From Pelagihabitans sp963760375 (GTDB taxonomy: Bacteria; Bacteroidota; Bacteroidia; Flavobacteriales; Flavobacteriaceae): a stretch of 64,000 bases of DNA. Positions 8,745 to 19,600 of the stretch are shown here, one piece after another. A program made the position numbers and the translations under genes. The DNA lies in contig CAVXCS010000005.1 in assembly GCA_963760375.1 (NCBI GenBank), positions 372,001-436,000 on the forward strand, given 5' to 3'. The stretch's first letter is position 1, and each line of letters opens with the position of its first letter. Below the pieces are notes generated by a model that was not told where the DNA came from, did not search any database, and saw only the letters and a list, made by a program, of their open reading frames with translations.

Positions 8745-11700
8745 ATGAAGTTTTTTGGCAATTCAAAAATATTGCTTTTGGTTTTTGTATTTCTGGGCTC
8801 TGCGCAACTATTCGCGCAGCAGACCTATCGTGATAATTTTAGTAGTGCCTCCTATTCGAACAATGATGGAAACACCAATTTTTCGGCAGGATGGGATGAC
8901 AGCGAAGATGGTAATCCTTCTAACGGAAGAATTGATATCAATGGGGGAAGACTGCGGTTCAATAACCTGGATGGAAGAACTATAAGTAGAAACTTGAATC
9001 TTGCAGGTGCCACGTCGGTGACACTTACACTTGACTATGATGCGACCTCCAGGGGCGGGGAAGGTTTGGATGTGGAACTTTGGAATTCCAGTACCTCATC
9101 TTGGCAAGTAGTGGCTACCATAAATACAAATACAACGGGTTCCGTTTCGCATACCTTGACCACCAATCAGATTTCTGCGGCCTCAGCCATTCGTTTTTCA
9201 GGTACTGACAACAGTTGGGGTGGTGGCGATACTATTTTAATCGATAATGTATTGTTTTCTGCAACTTTTGGCCCCAGTATTTCCATCAATGATGTGACAG
9301 TGGCCGAAGAAGCCGGTAATGCGGTTTTCACTGTTACCATGAATCTAAATCTGCCAGGTGGTTTTACCGTAAATTATGCCACCGCTGATGGTACGGCCGT
9401 CGCCTTGAGTGATTACACCACCACCACGGGTACTTTGAGTTTTGCGGGCACAGCCGGGGAAACAAGAACCATTTCCGTGCCCATCATCAACAATACCTAT
9501 GGTGAAAGTTCCGAGAATTTCTTCGTGAACTTATCCGGAGGAACCAATGGCATCTTCATTACAAAGCCGACCGGTACAGGTACCATTACCGATACCGATC
9601 CGGCCATCCCCAATAATGTGCCCCTAACCCTTTTTGAAGAATTTAGCGGGTATTTTGACTATACCACTACCGGGGGATCTTTGAGGACCCAGGATAACAA
9701 CACAAACGCCTGTTCCATTACCGCGGCATCGTCCAATACCCTGCTGTCTCCTATCCCTGCCGGGGCAGTTGTCAGAAAGGCCTATTTAAAATGGGCACAT
9801 TCGAGTCAAAATGTCGATGATATCGTGAGTTTGGAAGGCCAAAATGTAACGGCAAGCGTCATCTATGGATCATCTTTGTCGGGCAGTCGTCAATTTTATG
9901 GCTATATGGCCGATGTGACCAGCCTTGTTCAGGCTATTCCCAACCCGTCGACCAATGTTTTCGATTTTACGGGACTCACCATAGATAATTCCAATACGTA
10001 TTGTTCCTCGGCCACGGTCTTGGGCGGGTGGACCTTGATAGTTTTCTATGAGCTGGCGACATTACCTGCCGTTACCATTAATCTCTATGACGGTTTTAGC
10101 GGGGAAAGCAACTCTTCATCTTCCTATACGTTGGGGGGCTTTTTTGCGATTGGGGCCAGCGGGGCAAAAACTACGGTTTTATCTTGGGAAGGGGATCAGA
10201 CCTTGAGCAACAATGAACTGTTGACAGTGACTTCGGGCACGGGTACCTATACCCTGGCAGGAGATGGTGATAACAATGGCATCACGGTCAATAATCCCTT
10301 TAATTCCACCATTTTTGATAATACCGTTTCGCCCATTATCAACCAGACCACCCCATATGGCCTCGATCTCGATACCTATAATATTTCGCCCTATATCACC
10401 CCGGGGGAAACCACGGTGACCACCACGGTGCAGTCGGGCCAGGACTTTGTAATGGTCAATTCGGTGCTGTTAAAAGTGCCCTCCAATTTGATCACGGGAA
10501 CTGTTTATGAGGATAAGAATTATGGCGGGGGAGCTGGCAGGAATTTGGCAGCCTCGTCGGGGGTGGGGGTCGTAGGGGCAACCGTGGAGTTGTATACCGC
10601 TTTGAACGCCTTTGTGAAATCATCGACGACCAAGCCTAATGGTACGTACACGCTCGGGGGGATGGCCAACGGGAATTATAAGGTTAGGGTGGTCAACGGT
10701 ACCGTAAAATCGAACAGGACCGGAGGGGCTGCCTGTGCGACTTGTTTGGCGGTACAGACCTATAGAAGAAATTATGCCACAGTGGGCGGTTTTACCAATG
10801 TGGCGAATAGGGTAGGGGGTGCTTTTCCAGCAGGCACGGATCCGGCTGCAGGTACTGTCGTGAATGCGCAAACGGTCTCCACGGTAACCATTACCAGTGA
10901 AGGGGTCATAGGCTTGGATTTCGGGTTTAATTTTAATACCATCGTCAATTCGAATGCTACGGGCCAGGGTTCTCTGGAAAAATTCATTGTAAATGCCAAT
11001 AACCTTGGCAATGCCGGTTTGGACATTGTGGCCAATGGTATTTTTGATCCTGCGGCGGGAATTGATACCTCCGTATTTATGATTCCCCCTACGGGTGATC
11101 CTCAGGGCAGAACAGCTGATGTAAGGTTTGCCAGTGGCTACTTCGATATCTTCATCCCCGGTTCCAATCTAAGTACATTGACCGATGCCAATACCAGTAT
11201 CGATGGACGTACCCAAACCGCTTATTCCGGCAATACCAATGCCGGAACACTGGGATCTGGCGGAACGGCGGTTGGCGTTACCGGAAGCTTGCTCCCCAAC
11301 TATGATCGACCTGAAATCCAAGTTCGTGGTGATAATGGTGAAGTCTTCAAAGTGAATGCCAATGGGGCGATCATTCGTAATCTGGCCATTTATGAAAACG
11401 ATAAATCAGCAATCCGGGTCAATTCCGGCTCGATTCTGATCAGCAGCAACCTTATCGGTGTTAATGCGCTTGGCGTAAAGTCGGGAAACCTCGAATTTGG
11501 AGTGGAGGTCAGGGATGGTGCAGTGACCGTGGCAGGCAATTATTTCAGCGGATCCGATGAGGCGGGAATCAATATAGATGGTGGTACGGCCACCATTGTG
11601 GAGTTCAACCATTTTTATCGGAACGGCATCGACAATTGTGCTGACAATATTATTATAAACGACGGCGCAGGCATCATTATAAGAAACAACCTGATCAACC

Positions 11701-12494
11701 AGGCTGCCGGGATTGGCATCGAAGCCGACTCTTTTGGGGCAGGACTTTTAATCACCGAAAATACCATTTCCGGGAACGGAATCGGCGCAACGGACTGTGG
11801 CGGTGGTATTTTTGATGACTCCGGGATACGGTTAAAGGCAGCCAATGCGACCATTTTCAGGAATATCATTCACGGAAATCAAGGCGAGGGCGTTGTGGTG
11901 GCCGAAGATGTTTCGGGCATTTTGATATCCCAAAATTCGATGTACAACAATGGGGTACGTGCCCCATCACTGGGAATCGACCTTGATAAATCTAAAAAGA
12001 ACGGTGATGGGGTTACCCTGAACGACAACGGCGATGGGGACAATGGTCCGAACGGACTGCTGAACTTTCCCATTATAACGTCTACTTTTGCGTCAAGTAC
12101 CACCTTGACCATTGAAGGATGGGCTAGGCCCGGTGCAACGATAGAAATCTTTTTGACCGATATCAGTGAAGGAACCGCCAGTGCGGGCGCCAATCAGTTG
12201 GGCAGGTCTACCGACTATGGGGAGGGCCAGGTGTATTTGGCGACTGTCGTAGAAGGCAGCGGTGCCGATTTGGCCCCGGGATCCTCCTCCTATACCGATC
12301 TCGACGGCAATACCGACAATACCAATAAATTTAAGTTCACCATTGCCAAACCAGCTGCGGCAACTGTCGGAAAATTGGTGACCACTACGGCTACCATAGC
12401 GAACAGTACCTCCGAGTTTTCACCCTTCAGCATCCTCAAGGCCTATACGATCATTACCAACCGTAGGATTACTTATAGGGTCAACCGCAATTGA
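8745..12494 (+). CDS. Large secreted protein with Calx-beta, SdrD-B-like and parallel beta-helix regions
   Basis: Secreted protein of 1249 residues with a clear signal peptide (MKFFGNSKILLLVFVFLGSAQLFAQ is residues 1-25). The N-terminal 150 residues look like a jelly-roll binding domain. A Calx-beta domain covers about 178-275 (ending GTGTITDTDPA). An unassigned region rich in GGWTLIVFYE-type strands follows, then an SdrD-B-like beta-sandwich (about 593-700, ITGTVYEDKNYGG). A right-handed beta-helix region covers about 800-1090, with repeated IIRNL, ILISSNLIG and IIIRNNLI rungs. There is no type A or type B T9SS domain; instead the protein ends ITNRRITYRVNRN, a tail shared with the protein ending at 16122. 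The ATG is preceded by AGGAG at good spacing. Beta-helices often bind or cleave polysaccharides, but no catalytic site was identified. Confidence 0.85.
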   Translation: MKFFGNSKILLLVFVFLGSAQLFAQQTYRDNFSSASYSNNDGNTNFSAGWDDSEDGNPSNGRIDINGGRLRFNNLDGRTISRNLNLAGATSVTLTLDYDATSRGGEGLDVELWNSSTSSWQVVATINTNTTGSVSHTLTTNQISAASAIRFSGTDNSWGGGDTILIDNVLFSATFGPSISINDVTVAEEAGNAVFTVTMNLNLPGGFTVNYATADGTAVALSDYTTTTGTLSFAGTAGETRTISVPIINNTYGESSENFFVNLSGGTNGIFITKPTGTGTITDTDPAIPNNVPLTLFEEFSGYFDYTTTGGSLRTQDNNTNACSITAASSNTLLSPIPAGAVVRKAYLKWAHSSQNVDDIVSLEGQNVTASVIYGSSLSGSRQFYGYMADVTSLVQAIPNPSTNVFDFTGLTIDNSNTYCSSATVLGGWTLIVFYELATLPAVTINLYDGFSGESNSSSSYTLGGFFAIGASGAKTTVLSWEGDQTLSNNELLTVTSGTGTYTLAGDGDNNGITVNNPFNSTIFDNTVSPIINQTTPYGLDLDTYNISPYITPGETTVTTTVQSGQDFVMVNSVLLKVPSNLITGTVYEDKNYGGGAGRNLAASSGVGVVGATVELYTALNAFVKSSTTKPNGTYTLGGMANGNYKVRVVNGTVKSNRTGGAACATCLAVQTYRRNYATVGGFTNVANRVGGAFPAGTDPAAGTVVNAQTVSTVTITSEGVIGLDFGFNFNTIVNSNATGQGSLEKFIVNANNLGNAGLDIVANGIFDPAAGIDTSVFMIPPTGDPQGRTADVRFASGYFDIFIPGSNLSTLTDANTSIDGRTQTAYSGNTNAGTLGSGGTAVGVTGSLLPNYDRPEIQVRGDNGEVFKVNANGAIIRNLAIYENDKSAIRVNSGSILISSNLIGVNALGVKSGNLEFGVEVRDGAVTVAGNYFSGSDEAGINIDGGTATIVEFNHFYRNGIDNCADNIIINDGAGIIIRNNLINQAAGIGIEADSFGAGLLITENTISGNGIGATDCGGGIFDDSGIRLKAANATIFRNIIHGNQGEGVVVAEDVSGILISQNSMYNNGVRAPSLGIDLDKSKKNGDGVTLNDNGDGDNGPNGLLNFPIITSTFASSTTLTIEGWARPGATIEIFLTDISEGTASAGANQLGRSTDYGEGQVYLATVVEGSGADLAPGSSSYTDLDGNTDNTNKFKFTIAKPAAATVGKLVTTTATIANSTSEFSPFSILKAYTIITNRRITYRVNRN

Positions 12495-12570
12495 TAATTT
12501 AGTCGTATATTTTAAATTAGGCACTCCTGAACAGTTTTTTTGAGCTATGTAAAATACCGATTACCACAGG

Positions 12571-12593
12571 TTTAGGGTCATATAAGCCCTAAA
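12571..12593 (+). other. Hairpin downstream of the Calx-beta/beta-helix gene
   Basis: TTTAGGG and CCCTAAA form a 7-bp stem around a 9-base loop. No U tract follows, so it could be a weak terminator or an mRNA 3' end stabiliser. The rest of 12495-12769 holds nothing recognisable. Confidence 0.4.
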
Positions 12594-12769
12594 TAAAGGA
12601 CTTCACAACAAATATTTCATCTTTCTTCCATTTATCCCAAAATTTGACTGTAGTAAACCTATTGTGCAGCCAATCAGTGCGCCGTGCGTTAGATTAAATC
12701 CTTAAATGGGAATTTATTCTCCATATAGTATGTATTGCCCTTCCAGGGTATCTCTATGCCTGGTTATTA

Positions 12770-13831
12770 ATGATTCTGGGCACAAGCTTGGGCATGGCAC
12801 AAACCACCTTTACAGAATCCGCGGCAGCCTATAATTTGAATATGGCGGGCAATAAAGACGGGGGTCATGCCTGGGCCGATTATGACCTGGACGGTGATTT
12901 TGATCTTGTAGTGAATACGCAAGGCAGAGGGTATCTCATGCGGAATGACGGCGGTAATTTCTCCGATCAGACAGCAGCCCTGGCACCAGATTTTATGGGA
13001 GGCAGTTTAGAACGTACGGCCCTATTTGTAGACTTCAATAATGATGGGTACCCGGATGTCTTCAGGAATACCCATAACGACGTTCGCATTTATCTGCAGC
13101 ACCCGGCTACTAATGTTTTTGGAAATGGCTTGGGTGGGACGGCTCCAAATCAGCGTTTTACAACCATGACAGACGGAATGAATTCGGAAGGGGCAGGTGC
13201 ACTGGATTATGACGGGGACGGGGACCTGGATATCTTTGTAGACAACCACAATTTTGGTATCGATATTTTTCAAAACAACGGAAATGGCTTCTTTACCCAT
13301 GTTACCCGAAAAGCCGACAGTCCGCTCCCCCCTTATAATGTTGGAAATCCGGCAACCTGGCCCTTAGGCCTTGTTCAGGATGCGACCGATGGGGATTACG
13401 GTTCTGCCACCGATTTTAATGATGATGGCTGGGTAGATATCGTAGTGCGAAAAAGGGACCAGGTAGATTTATTTACAAATGTTGGAGGAACTTTTCAGAA
13501 CGGGGTTGACATAGACCAGGCGGCAAATGCCAATAAAGGATCGGTGGCCTTCTATGATTTTGATAACGACGGGGATTTCGACCTGTACTGGACGGAGAAT
13601 GGGAACAACCAGATCCATAGGAATAACGGGGATGGTACCTGGACTGGTTTGGGAGCCGCTACAGGGATCCCGATAAGTTTCCCTGGCCAAATTGAAGGGC
13701 TGGCCTGCGGGGATGTGGACAATGACGGGGATATCGATATTTTCCTAACAGGAGATAGTACCAGTAAAATGTATTTTAACCAGATCAACAACGGGGGCGG
13801 GGCAATGACTTTTGTAGACTCAGGGCATTAG
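12770..13831 (+). CDS. FG-GAP/VCBS repeat protein, N-terminal part (frame broken at about 13825)
   Basis: The frame gives 353 residues with repeated calcium-binding FG-GAP/VCBS motifs (DYDLDGDFDLVV, DFNNDGYPDVF, DYDGDGDLDIFVD, DFDNDGDFDLYW, DVDNDGDIDIFL), typical of secreted beta-propellers. It stops at TAG 13829-13831 in the middle of a repeat. The sequence continues without loss in another frame from 13825 (ALDGGLPFNAAAGEG and another DQDGDLDLYV motif), so this and the next entry are one gene missing a single base, probably one G of a GGGGC run. The N-terminus is also odd. The ATG at 12770 leaves only MILGTSLGMAQ as signal peptide, yet the frame stays open upstream and encodes more hydrophobic residues (YLYAWLL) without any usual start codon. 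Confidence 0.8.
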   Translation: MILGTSLGMAQTTFTESAAAYNLNMAGNKDGGHAWADYDLDGDFDLVVNTQGRGYLMRNDGGNFSDQTAALAPDFMGGSLERTALFVDFNNDGYPDVFRNTHNDVRIYLQHPATNVFGNGLGGTAPNQRFTTMTDGMNSEGAGALDYDGDGDLDIFVDNHNFGIDIFQNNGNGFFTHVTRKADSPLPPYNVGNPATWPLGLVQDATDGDYGSATDFNDDGWVDIVVRKRDQVDLFTNVGGTFQNGVDIDQAANANKGSVAFYDFDNDGDFDLYWTENGNNQIHRNNGDGTWTGLGAATGIPISFPGQIEGLACGDVDNDGDIDIFLTGDSTSKMYFNQINNGGGAMTFVDSGH

Positions 13832-13938
13832 ACGGGGGTCTGCCTTTTAATGCAGCTGCCGGGGAGGGATGTACTTTTATCGATATTGATCAGGATGGGG
13901 ATCTGGACCTATATGTCAACCGAACGGGAGACAATAGA

Positions 13939-16122
13939 TTGTATAGAAATGATCTGGGATGGTTCCGACGATTTAGCCACATATACATCGATGGTATGGA
14001 AGACCGGGATGCCCTTGGTTTAACAGGTACGGAGGAACGTTTTGGGGTAGGTGCTACAGCAAAGATCCTTGATTGTGATGGCAATGTGATCTCAGGAACC
14101 CGGGAAGTTAACGGAGGGTACGGACATGGGACCCAGGCCCCGGGGCGTATACATTTTGGGTTACCCAGCGGCCCTTTTGTCCCTATTGTGGTGGAAGTGG
14201 CTTTTCCAAGAACAAGCTCCGGGCGTGTAGTAGTTAGAAAACAGTTACGTCCTTTTGATTACCGTACTGGGTCAATTAATCTGGTCGATCTTTATCCGAA
14301 TTCGGCCAACCAACCGCCTATTGCGCAGAACGATTATCTCACTACTACACAAGACAGTCCGATAAATTTCGATGCCCTGGCAGATAATGGAGCGGGGGCC
14401 GATTCTGATCCGGAAGGAGAACCTTTAGAAGTTATTTCGGTTACATCACCAACCAACGGAACAGCTGTAATTAATGGGGACGGCACTATAACCTATACTC
14501 CAGATCCCGGATTTTCCGGAGGAGACCAGTTTAGCTACACCATCCGTGACAATGCCGATTGTACTTTTACCTCAGAGGAAGATACTGCTACGGTTTATAT
14601 CACTATTTATGCAGACTCGGATAATGACACCATCCCGGATAATGTGGATTTGGACGATGATAATGATGGAATTCCGGATACAGACGAATTAGATACAGTT
14701 GCAAACTTTAATCAACCCGCCTGTGGGGGAGAGACCAATATGGATTTTAGTGCAGCTGCAACGCTGGAATCTGGTGTTGCCAATACCCAGGGAGCCGTGT
14801 ACAGGATAGGGAATGTTACCACCGGAACCGATGCCTTGGTGACCATAGCACAGGTATTCAACGCAACGGTCACCAATGTCGATAACAATGCCACGGAGGC
14901 ACCTAATTTTAAACCGCAAACGGGGTTCAACTTGCCGAACATAGGCGACAGGGCCTATGTAGAATACAAAATTCAGTTCGTAACTTCAGGAGGTTCCACC
15001 CCGGTGGTGATCCCGAAATTTTTCATGAATTTCAATGATATCGATGGAGGTGCCAATTATGGGGAAGAGAACTGGGTCGATAATCCTTCAACCTATACCA
15101 TTGATAATCCAACAGAATTAACAATAACCAACGAAGGTTCATGGGTAATCGCTACCGCAGGATTTGTAGACCATCCAGGGTCCAGTAATGTGGATCCGGA
15201 AGTGAATCTGAGCGTAAACTACAATTCAAAATCGGAAATGTCATTGAGGGTAGGTGCAGTCGCGCGGATTGCAGGCGCTTCGGCCGGGGGAAGGCAACAC
15301 AGTATTGAATTCAATTGTATCACCAACTTTGTAAGCCCGGAAACCTATGGTATAGACAATGACTCGGACGGAATTGCCAATCATATCGATCTGGATAGTG
15401 ATAATGACGGTATTTATGATGCCGTTGAAGCCGGACACAACGATGCACACACCAATGGAATCGTAACAAGCACCTATGGTTTAAATGGTTTGGCCGATCT
15501 GGTGGAGACTTCCCCCGAAAGTGGCACCATCAACTATGCCATCAGCAATGCGGACGGCACGGAACCTCCCGATTATCTGGATACAGACAGCGATGACGAC
15601 GGTTGTAGTGATGCCAACGAGGCATATAATGACGCCAATGCCGATGGCGGTGACAACGAATACTACGGAACGGGAAATCCGCCGGGAACCGATACCAAAG
15701 GACGTGTAACGGCGGCTACCTATCCCGTACCTGCAGATTTCAACACAAACAGTATCTATGATTTCAGGGAATCGGATGCAGCTCCTGTAATCAGTAGCCA
15801 ACCGGTAAACACGATCATTTGCCCCGGTTGTACGGAGGCTATTTTTGTCGCTGCTTCGGATACGGATGGTTATCAATGGCAAATTTTCAATGGAGCCTCT
15901 TGGACAGATCTTTCAGATGGTGGGTTGTACAGTGGTACAACCACGTATAGCCTTACCATTTCGAATGCGACGACGGCCGAAAATGGCAATTTGTACCGTG
16001 TGATTTTAGGCAATTCCATGTATGTCTGTGCTACTGAAACTTCCAATTCCGCACAATTGATTGTCCAGGTAAATTCTGTGATTACCAACCGCAGAATTAC
16101 CTATCGGGTCAACAAAAATTGA
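13939..16122 (+). CDS. UnbV/ASPIC domain, tandem-95, TSP3 and Ig-like repeat protein, C-terminal part of the frameshifted FG-GAP gene
   Basis: This is the continuation of the preceding entry; the frame is open from 13825 and its first usable start (TTG 13939) is probably not a real initiation site. Domains in order: the end of the FG-GAP propeller, an ASPIC/UnbV domain (about 20-115, with ERFGVGATAKI and GRIHFGLPSG), a tandem-95/cadherin-like domain (NQPPIAQNDYLTTTQD), thrombospondin type 3 repeats (DSDNDTIPDNVDLDDDNDG), an unassigned beta-rich region, further TSP3 repeats and an Ig-like domain (YQWQIFNGASW). FG-GAP plus ASPIC/UnbV is a common pairing. The protein ends VITNRRITYRVNKN, the same tail as the protein ending at 12494, and lacks a type A or B T9SS domain. 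Confidence 0.8.
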   Translation: MYRNDLGWFRRFSHIYIDGMEDRDALGLTGTEERFGVGATAKILDCDGNVISGTREVNGGYGHGTQAPGRIHFGLPSGPFVPIVVEVAFPRTSSGRVVVRKQLRPFDYRTGSINLVDLYPNSANQPPIAQNDYLTTTQDSPINFDALADNGAGADSDPEGEPLEVISVTSPTNGTAVINGDGTITYTPDPGFSGGDQFSYTIRDNADCTFTSEEDTATVYITIYADSDNDTIPDNVDLDDDNDGIPDTDELDTVANFNQPACGGETNMDFSAAATLESGVANTQGAVYRIGNVTTGTDALVTIAQVFNATVTNVDNNATEAPNFKPQTGFNLPNIGDRAYVEYKIQFVTSGGSTPVVIPKFFMNFNDIDGGANYGEENWVDNPSTYTIDNPTELTITNEGSWVIATAGFVDHPGSSNVDPEVNLSVNYNSKSEMSLRVGAVARIAGASAGGRQHSIEFNCITNFVSPETYGIDNDSDGIANHIDLDSDNDGIYDAVEAGHNDAHTNGIVTSTYGLNGLADLVETSPESGTINYAISNADGTEPPDYLDTDSDDDGCSDANEAYNDANADGGDNEYYGTGNPPGTDTKGRVTAATYPVPADFNTNSIYDFRESDAAPVISSQPVNTIICPGCTEAIFVAASDTDGYQWQIFNGASWTDLSDGGLYSGTTTYSLTISNATTAENGNLYRVILGNSMYVCATETSNSAQLIVQVNSVITNRRITYRVNKN

Positions 16123-16630
16123 GTTCCTTTTTAAATTGAAATTTCACCAAAAAATAAAGAAAATTCCTACTTATTACCATTCGGTAAGTGTTGCTATTAT
16201 TGCGTTGATCGACCAACGAATCACCTAGAAATTCAAGGTTTTTTTCTAGTATAACCTCAATAATCGGGGTTTATACAGTGCATTTCGTCGAGTACACAAC
16301 AATAATTTCCGAGTGGTATAGGTAAAGTTAATTTTGTATGGTGTAATTAAACCGTGCTTGTGATAGTTCGGTTCAGTGAAACCCAAAGTATGAATAACCT
16401 AACCGAGCTTGACCAAAATTCCTTCGGGAAAACCATAATGGCAAATGGGCGTACTACAGATTGTATTTCCCGTGGCCATCATCGTTGGTTTATAACAAAG
16501 CAAATCAAGGTATTCAGCTTATCAAATTTGTAATGGAGAGTTAAATGGTGCTCCTGGTCCTCTTAATGGGACGGCGCCATTAAAACGACAACAATAAATG
16601 TACAAGACTGTTCAAAGAAAAGTAATGGCC
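16123..16630. other. Intergenic region upstream of the giant repeat gene
   Basis: About 500 bases with no convincing coding frame. It holds one exact TAnnTTTG box (TAATTTTG, 16329-16336), a possible promoter with a leader of nearly 300 bases. No terminator with a U tract follows the upstream gene. Confidence 0.45.
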
Positions 16631-19600
16631 ATGAAAAATATAATGATAACCCTGTTTTTGCTAATGGGGGGAATTGTCTTTTCACAGACGACCGTAACAT
16701 TGCAAGACCAATGCAACTGTGAGGTGCTCAGTGGGACAGCTGTTACCGCTGCCGGTATGGCGGCTCCTGTTGGGGCCGATACGGGGGACATCTATGTCAA
16801 CACCAATACGGGTACCATTTATTTCTGGGATGGCAATTCATGGGAGTTGACTTCCTCGGATGACCAACAGCTACAGGCTTTTAGTTTTAACGCCGGCACC
16901 AATGTGCTATCGCTTCGAATTGAAAATGGCAATACCGTCACCGTGAATCTTGCTGCCCTGGCCGATACCGGTACCGATGACCAAACCGCAGCTGAAGTCA
17001 CCTATAATAATGGTGTCTCCGGCCTTGCGGCCACGGACGTGCAGGCGGCGATCGACGAGATCAACGCGGCCGCGGGCACCGTGGCCCTGGTGGACAACCT
17101 CGACGGGACGTACAACTTCACCGACGCTGGCGGCAACGTGACCGTGATCAGCGACACCTCGGTATCGACCATGGTCGACAACCTTGACGGCACCTATACC
17201 TATACGGACGAGACCGGCGCCATCGGGACGATAGACACCCGAGCTGCCTCGAACCCCTACGACAACACCGTCTCCGGCCTTGCGGCCACCGACGTGCAGG
17301 CGGCGATCGACGAGATCAACGCCGCGGCGGGCACCGTCGCCCTGGTCGACAACCTCGACGGGACGTACAACTTCACCGACGCTGGCGGCAACGTGACCGT
17401 GATCAGCGACACCTCGGTATCGACCATGGTCGACAACCTTGACGGCACCTATACCTATACCGACGAGACCGGCGCCATCGGGACGATAGACACCCGAGCT
17501 GCCTCGAACCCCTACGACAACACCGTCTCCGGCCTTGCGGCCACGGACGTGCAGGCGGCGATCGACGAGATCAACGCCGCGGCGGGCACCGTCGCCCTGG
17601 TCGACAACCTCGACGGGACGTACAACTTCACCGACGCTGGCGGCAACGTGACCGTGATCAGCGACACCTCGGTATCGACCCTGGTCGACAACCTTGACGG
17701 CACCTATACCTATACGGACGAGACCGGCGCCATCGGGACGATAGACACCCGAGCTGCCTCGAACCCCTACGACAACACCGTCTCCGGCCTTGCGGCCACG
17801 GACGTGCAGGCGGCGATCGACGAGATCAACGCGGCGGCGGGCACCGTCGCCCTGGTCGACAACCTCGACGGGACGTACAACTTCACCGACGCTGGCGGCA
17901 ACGTGACCGTGATCAGCGACACCTCGGTATCGACCATGGTCGACAACCTTGACGGGACCTATACCTATACGGACGAGACGGGCGCCATCGGGACGATAGA
18001 CACCCGAGCTGCCTCGAACCCCTACGACAACACCGTCTCCGGCCTTGCGGCCACGGACGTGCAGGCGGCGATCGACGAGATCAACGCGGCGGCGGGCACC
18101 GTCGCCCTGGTCGACAACCTCGACGGGACGTACAACTTCACCGACGCTGGCGGCAACGTGACCGTGATCAGCGACACCTCGGTATCGACCATGGTCGACA
18201 ACCTTGACGGGACCTATACCTATACGGACGAGACGGGCAACCCCTCGACGATAGACACCCGAGCTGCCTCGAACCCCTACGACAACACCGTCTCCGGCCT
18301 TGCGGCCACGGACGTGCAGGCGGCGATCGACGAGATCAACGCGGCGGCGGGCACCGTCGCCCTGGTCGACAACCTCGACGGGACGTACAACTTCACCGAC
18401 GCTGGCGGCAACGTGACCGTGATCAGCGACACCTCGGTATCGACCATGGTCGACAACCTTGACGGGACCTATACCTATACCGACGAGACCGGCGCCATCG
18501 GGACGATAGACACCCGAGCTGCCTCGAACCCCTACGACAACACCGTCTCCGGCCTTGCGGCCACGGACGTGCAGGCGGCGATCGACGAGATCAACGCGGC
18601 GGCGGGCACCGTCGCCCTGGTCGACAACCTCGACGGGACGTACAACTTCACCGACGCTGGCGGCAACGTGACCGTGATCAGCGACACCTCGGTATCGACC
18701 ATGGTCGACAACCTTGACGGCACCTATACCTATACGGACGAGACCGGCGCCATCGGGACGATAGACACCCGAGCTGCCTCGAACCCCTACGACAACACCG
18801 TCTCCGGCCTTGCGGCCACCGACGTGCAGGCGGCGATCGACGAGATCAACGCTGCGGCGGGCACCGTCGCCCTGGTCGACAACCTCGACGGGACGTACAA
18901 CTTCACCGACGCTGGCGGCAACGTGACCGTGATCAGCGACACCTCGGTATCGACCATGGTCGACAACCTTGACGGGACCTATACCTATACGGACGAGACC
19001 GGCGCCATCGGGACGATAGACACCCGAGCTGCCTCGAACCCCTACGACAACACCGTCTCCGGCCTTGCGGCCACGGACGTGCAGGCGGCGATCGACGAGA
19101 TCAACGCGGCCGCGGGCACCGTCGCCCTGGTCGACAACCTCGACGGGACGTACAACTTCACCGACGCTGGCGGCAACGTGACCGTGATCAGCGACACCTC
19201 GGTATCGACCATGGTCGACAACCTTGACGGGACCTATACCTATACGGACGAGACCGGCGCCATCGGGACGATAGACACCAACGGCATCGTGATCACCAAT
19301 GTGGTCGCGGGCAACAGGATTGCGACGGTGACCGACGCCTCGGGCGCTTCGACCGACATAGACGAGACGATCACGTCGATCGTGGACAACGGGGATGGGA
19401 GCTTTACCCATACCAGCGAGGACGGAACCATTACGATTTTTACAGAGACCTTATCAACCCTGATAAACAACGCCAACGGTACTTTCACCTATACGGACGA
19501 AGATGGAACGGTCACGAACTTTGATGCCAAGATCGGCTCAGTAGTGGACAACTTTAACGGTACTTATACCGTCACCGACGACTTTGGAACCTCGGTGACC

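Noticed and set aside
17015..19278. Possible CRISPR array because of regular repetition
   Set aside because: The units are 255 bp, coding and contiguous, without unique spacers or cas genes.
16907..19411. An 834-codon open frame on the minus strand across the 255-bp repeats
   Set aside because: The repeat length is a multiple of three, so a single stop-free antisense unit stays open in all nine copies. The translation is a low-complexity repetition rich in V, G, R and D without signal peptide or domain, whereas the + strand encodes a protein with a signal peptide.
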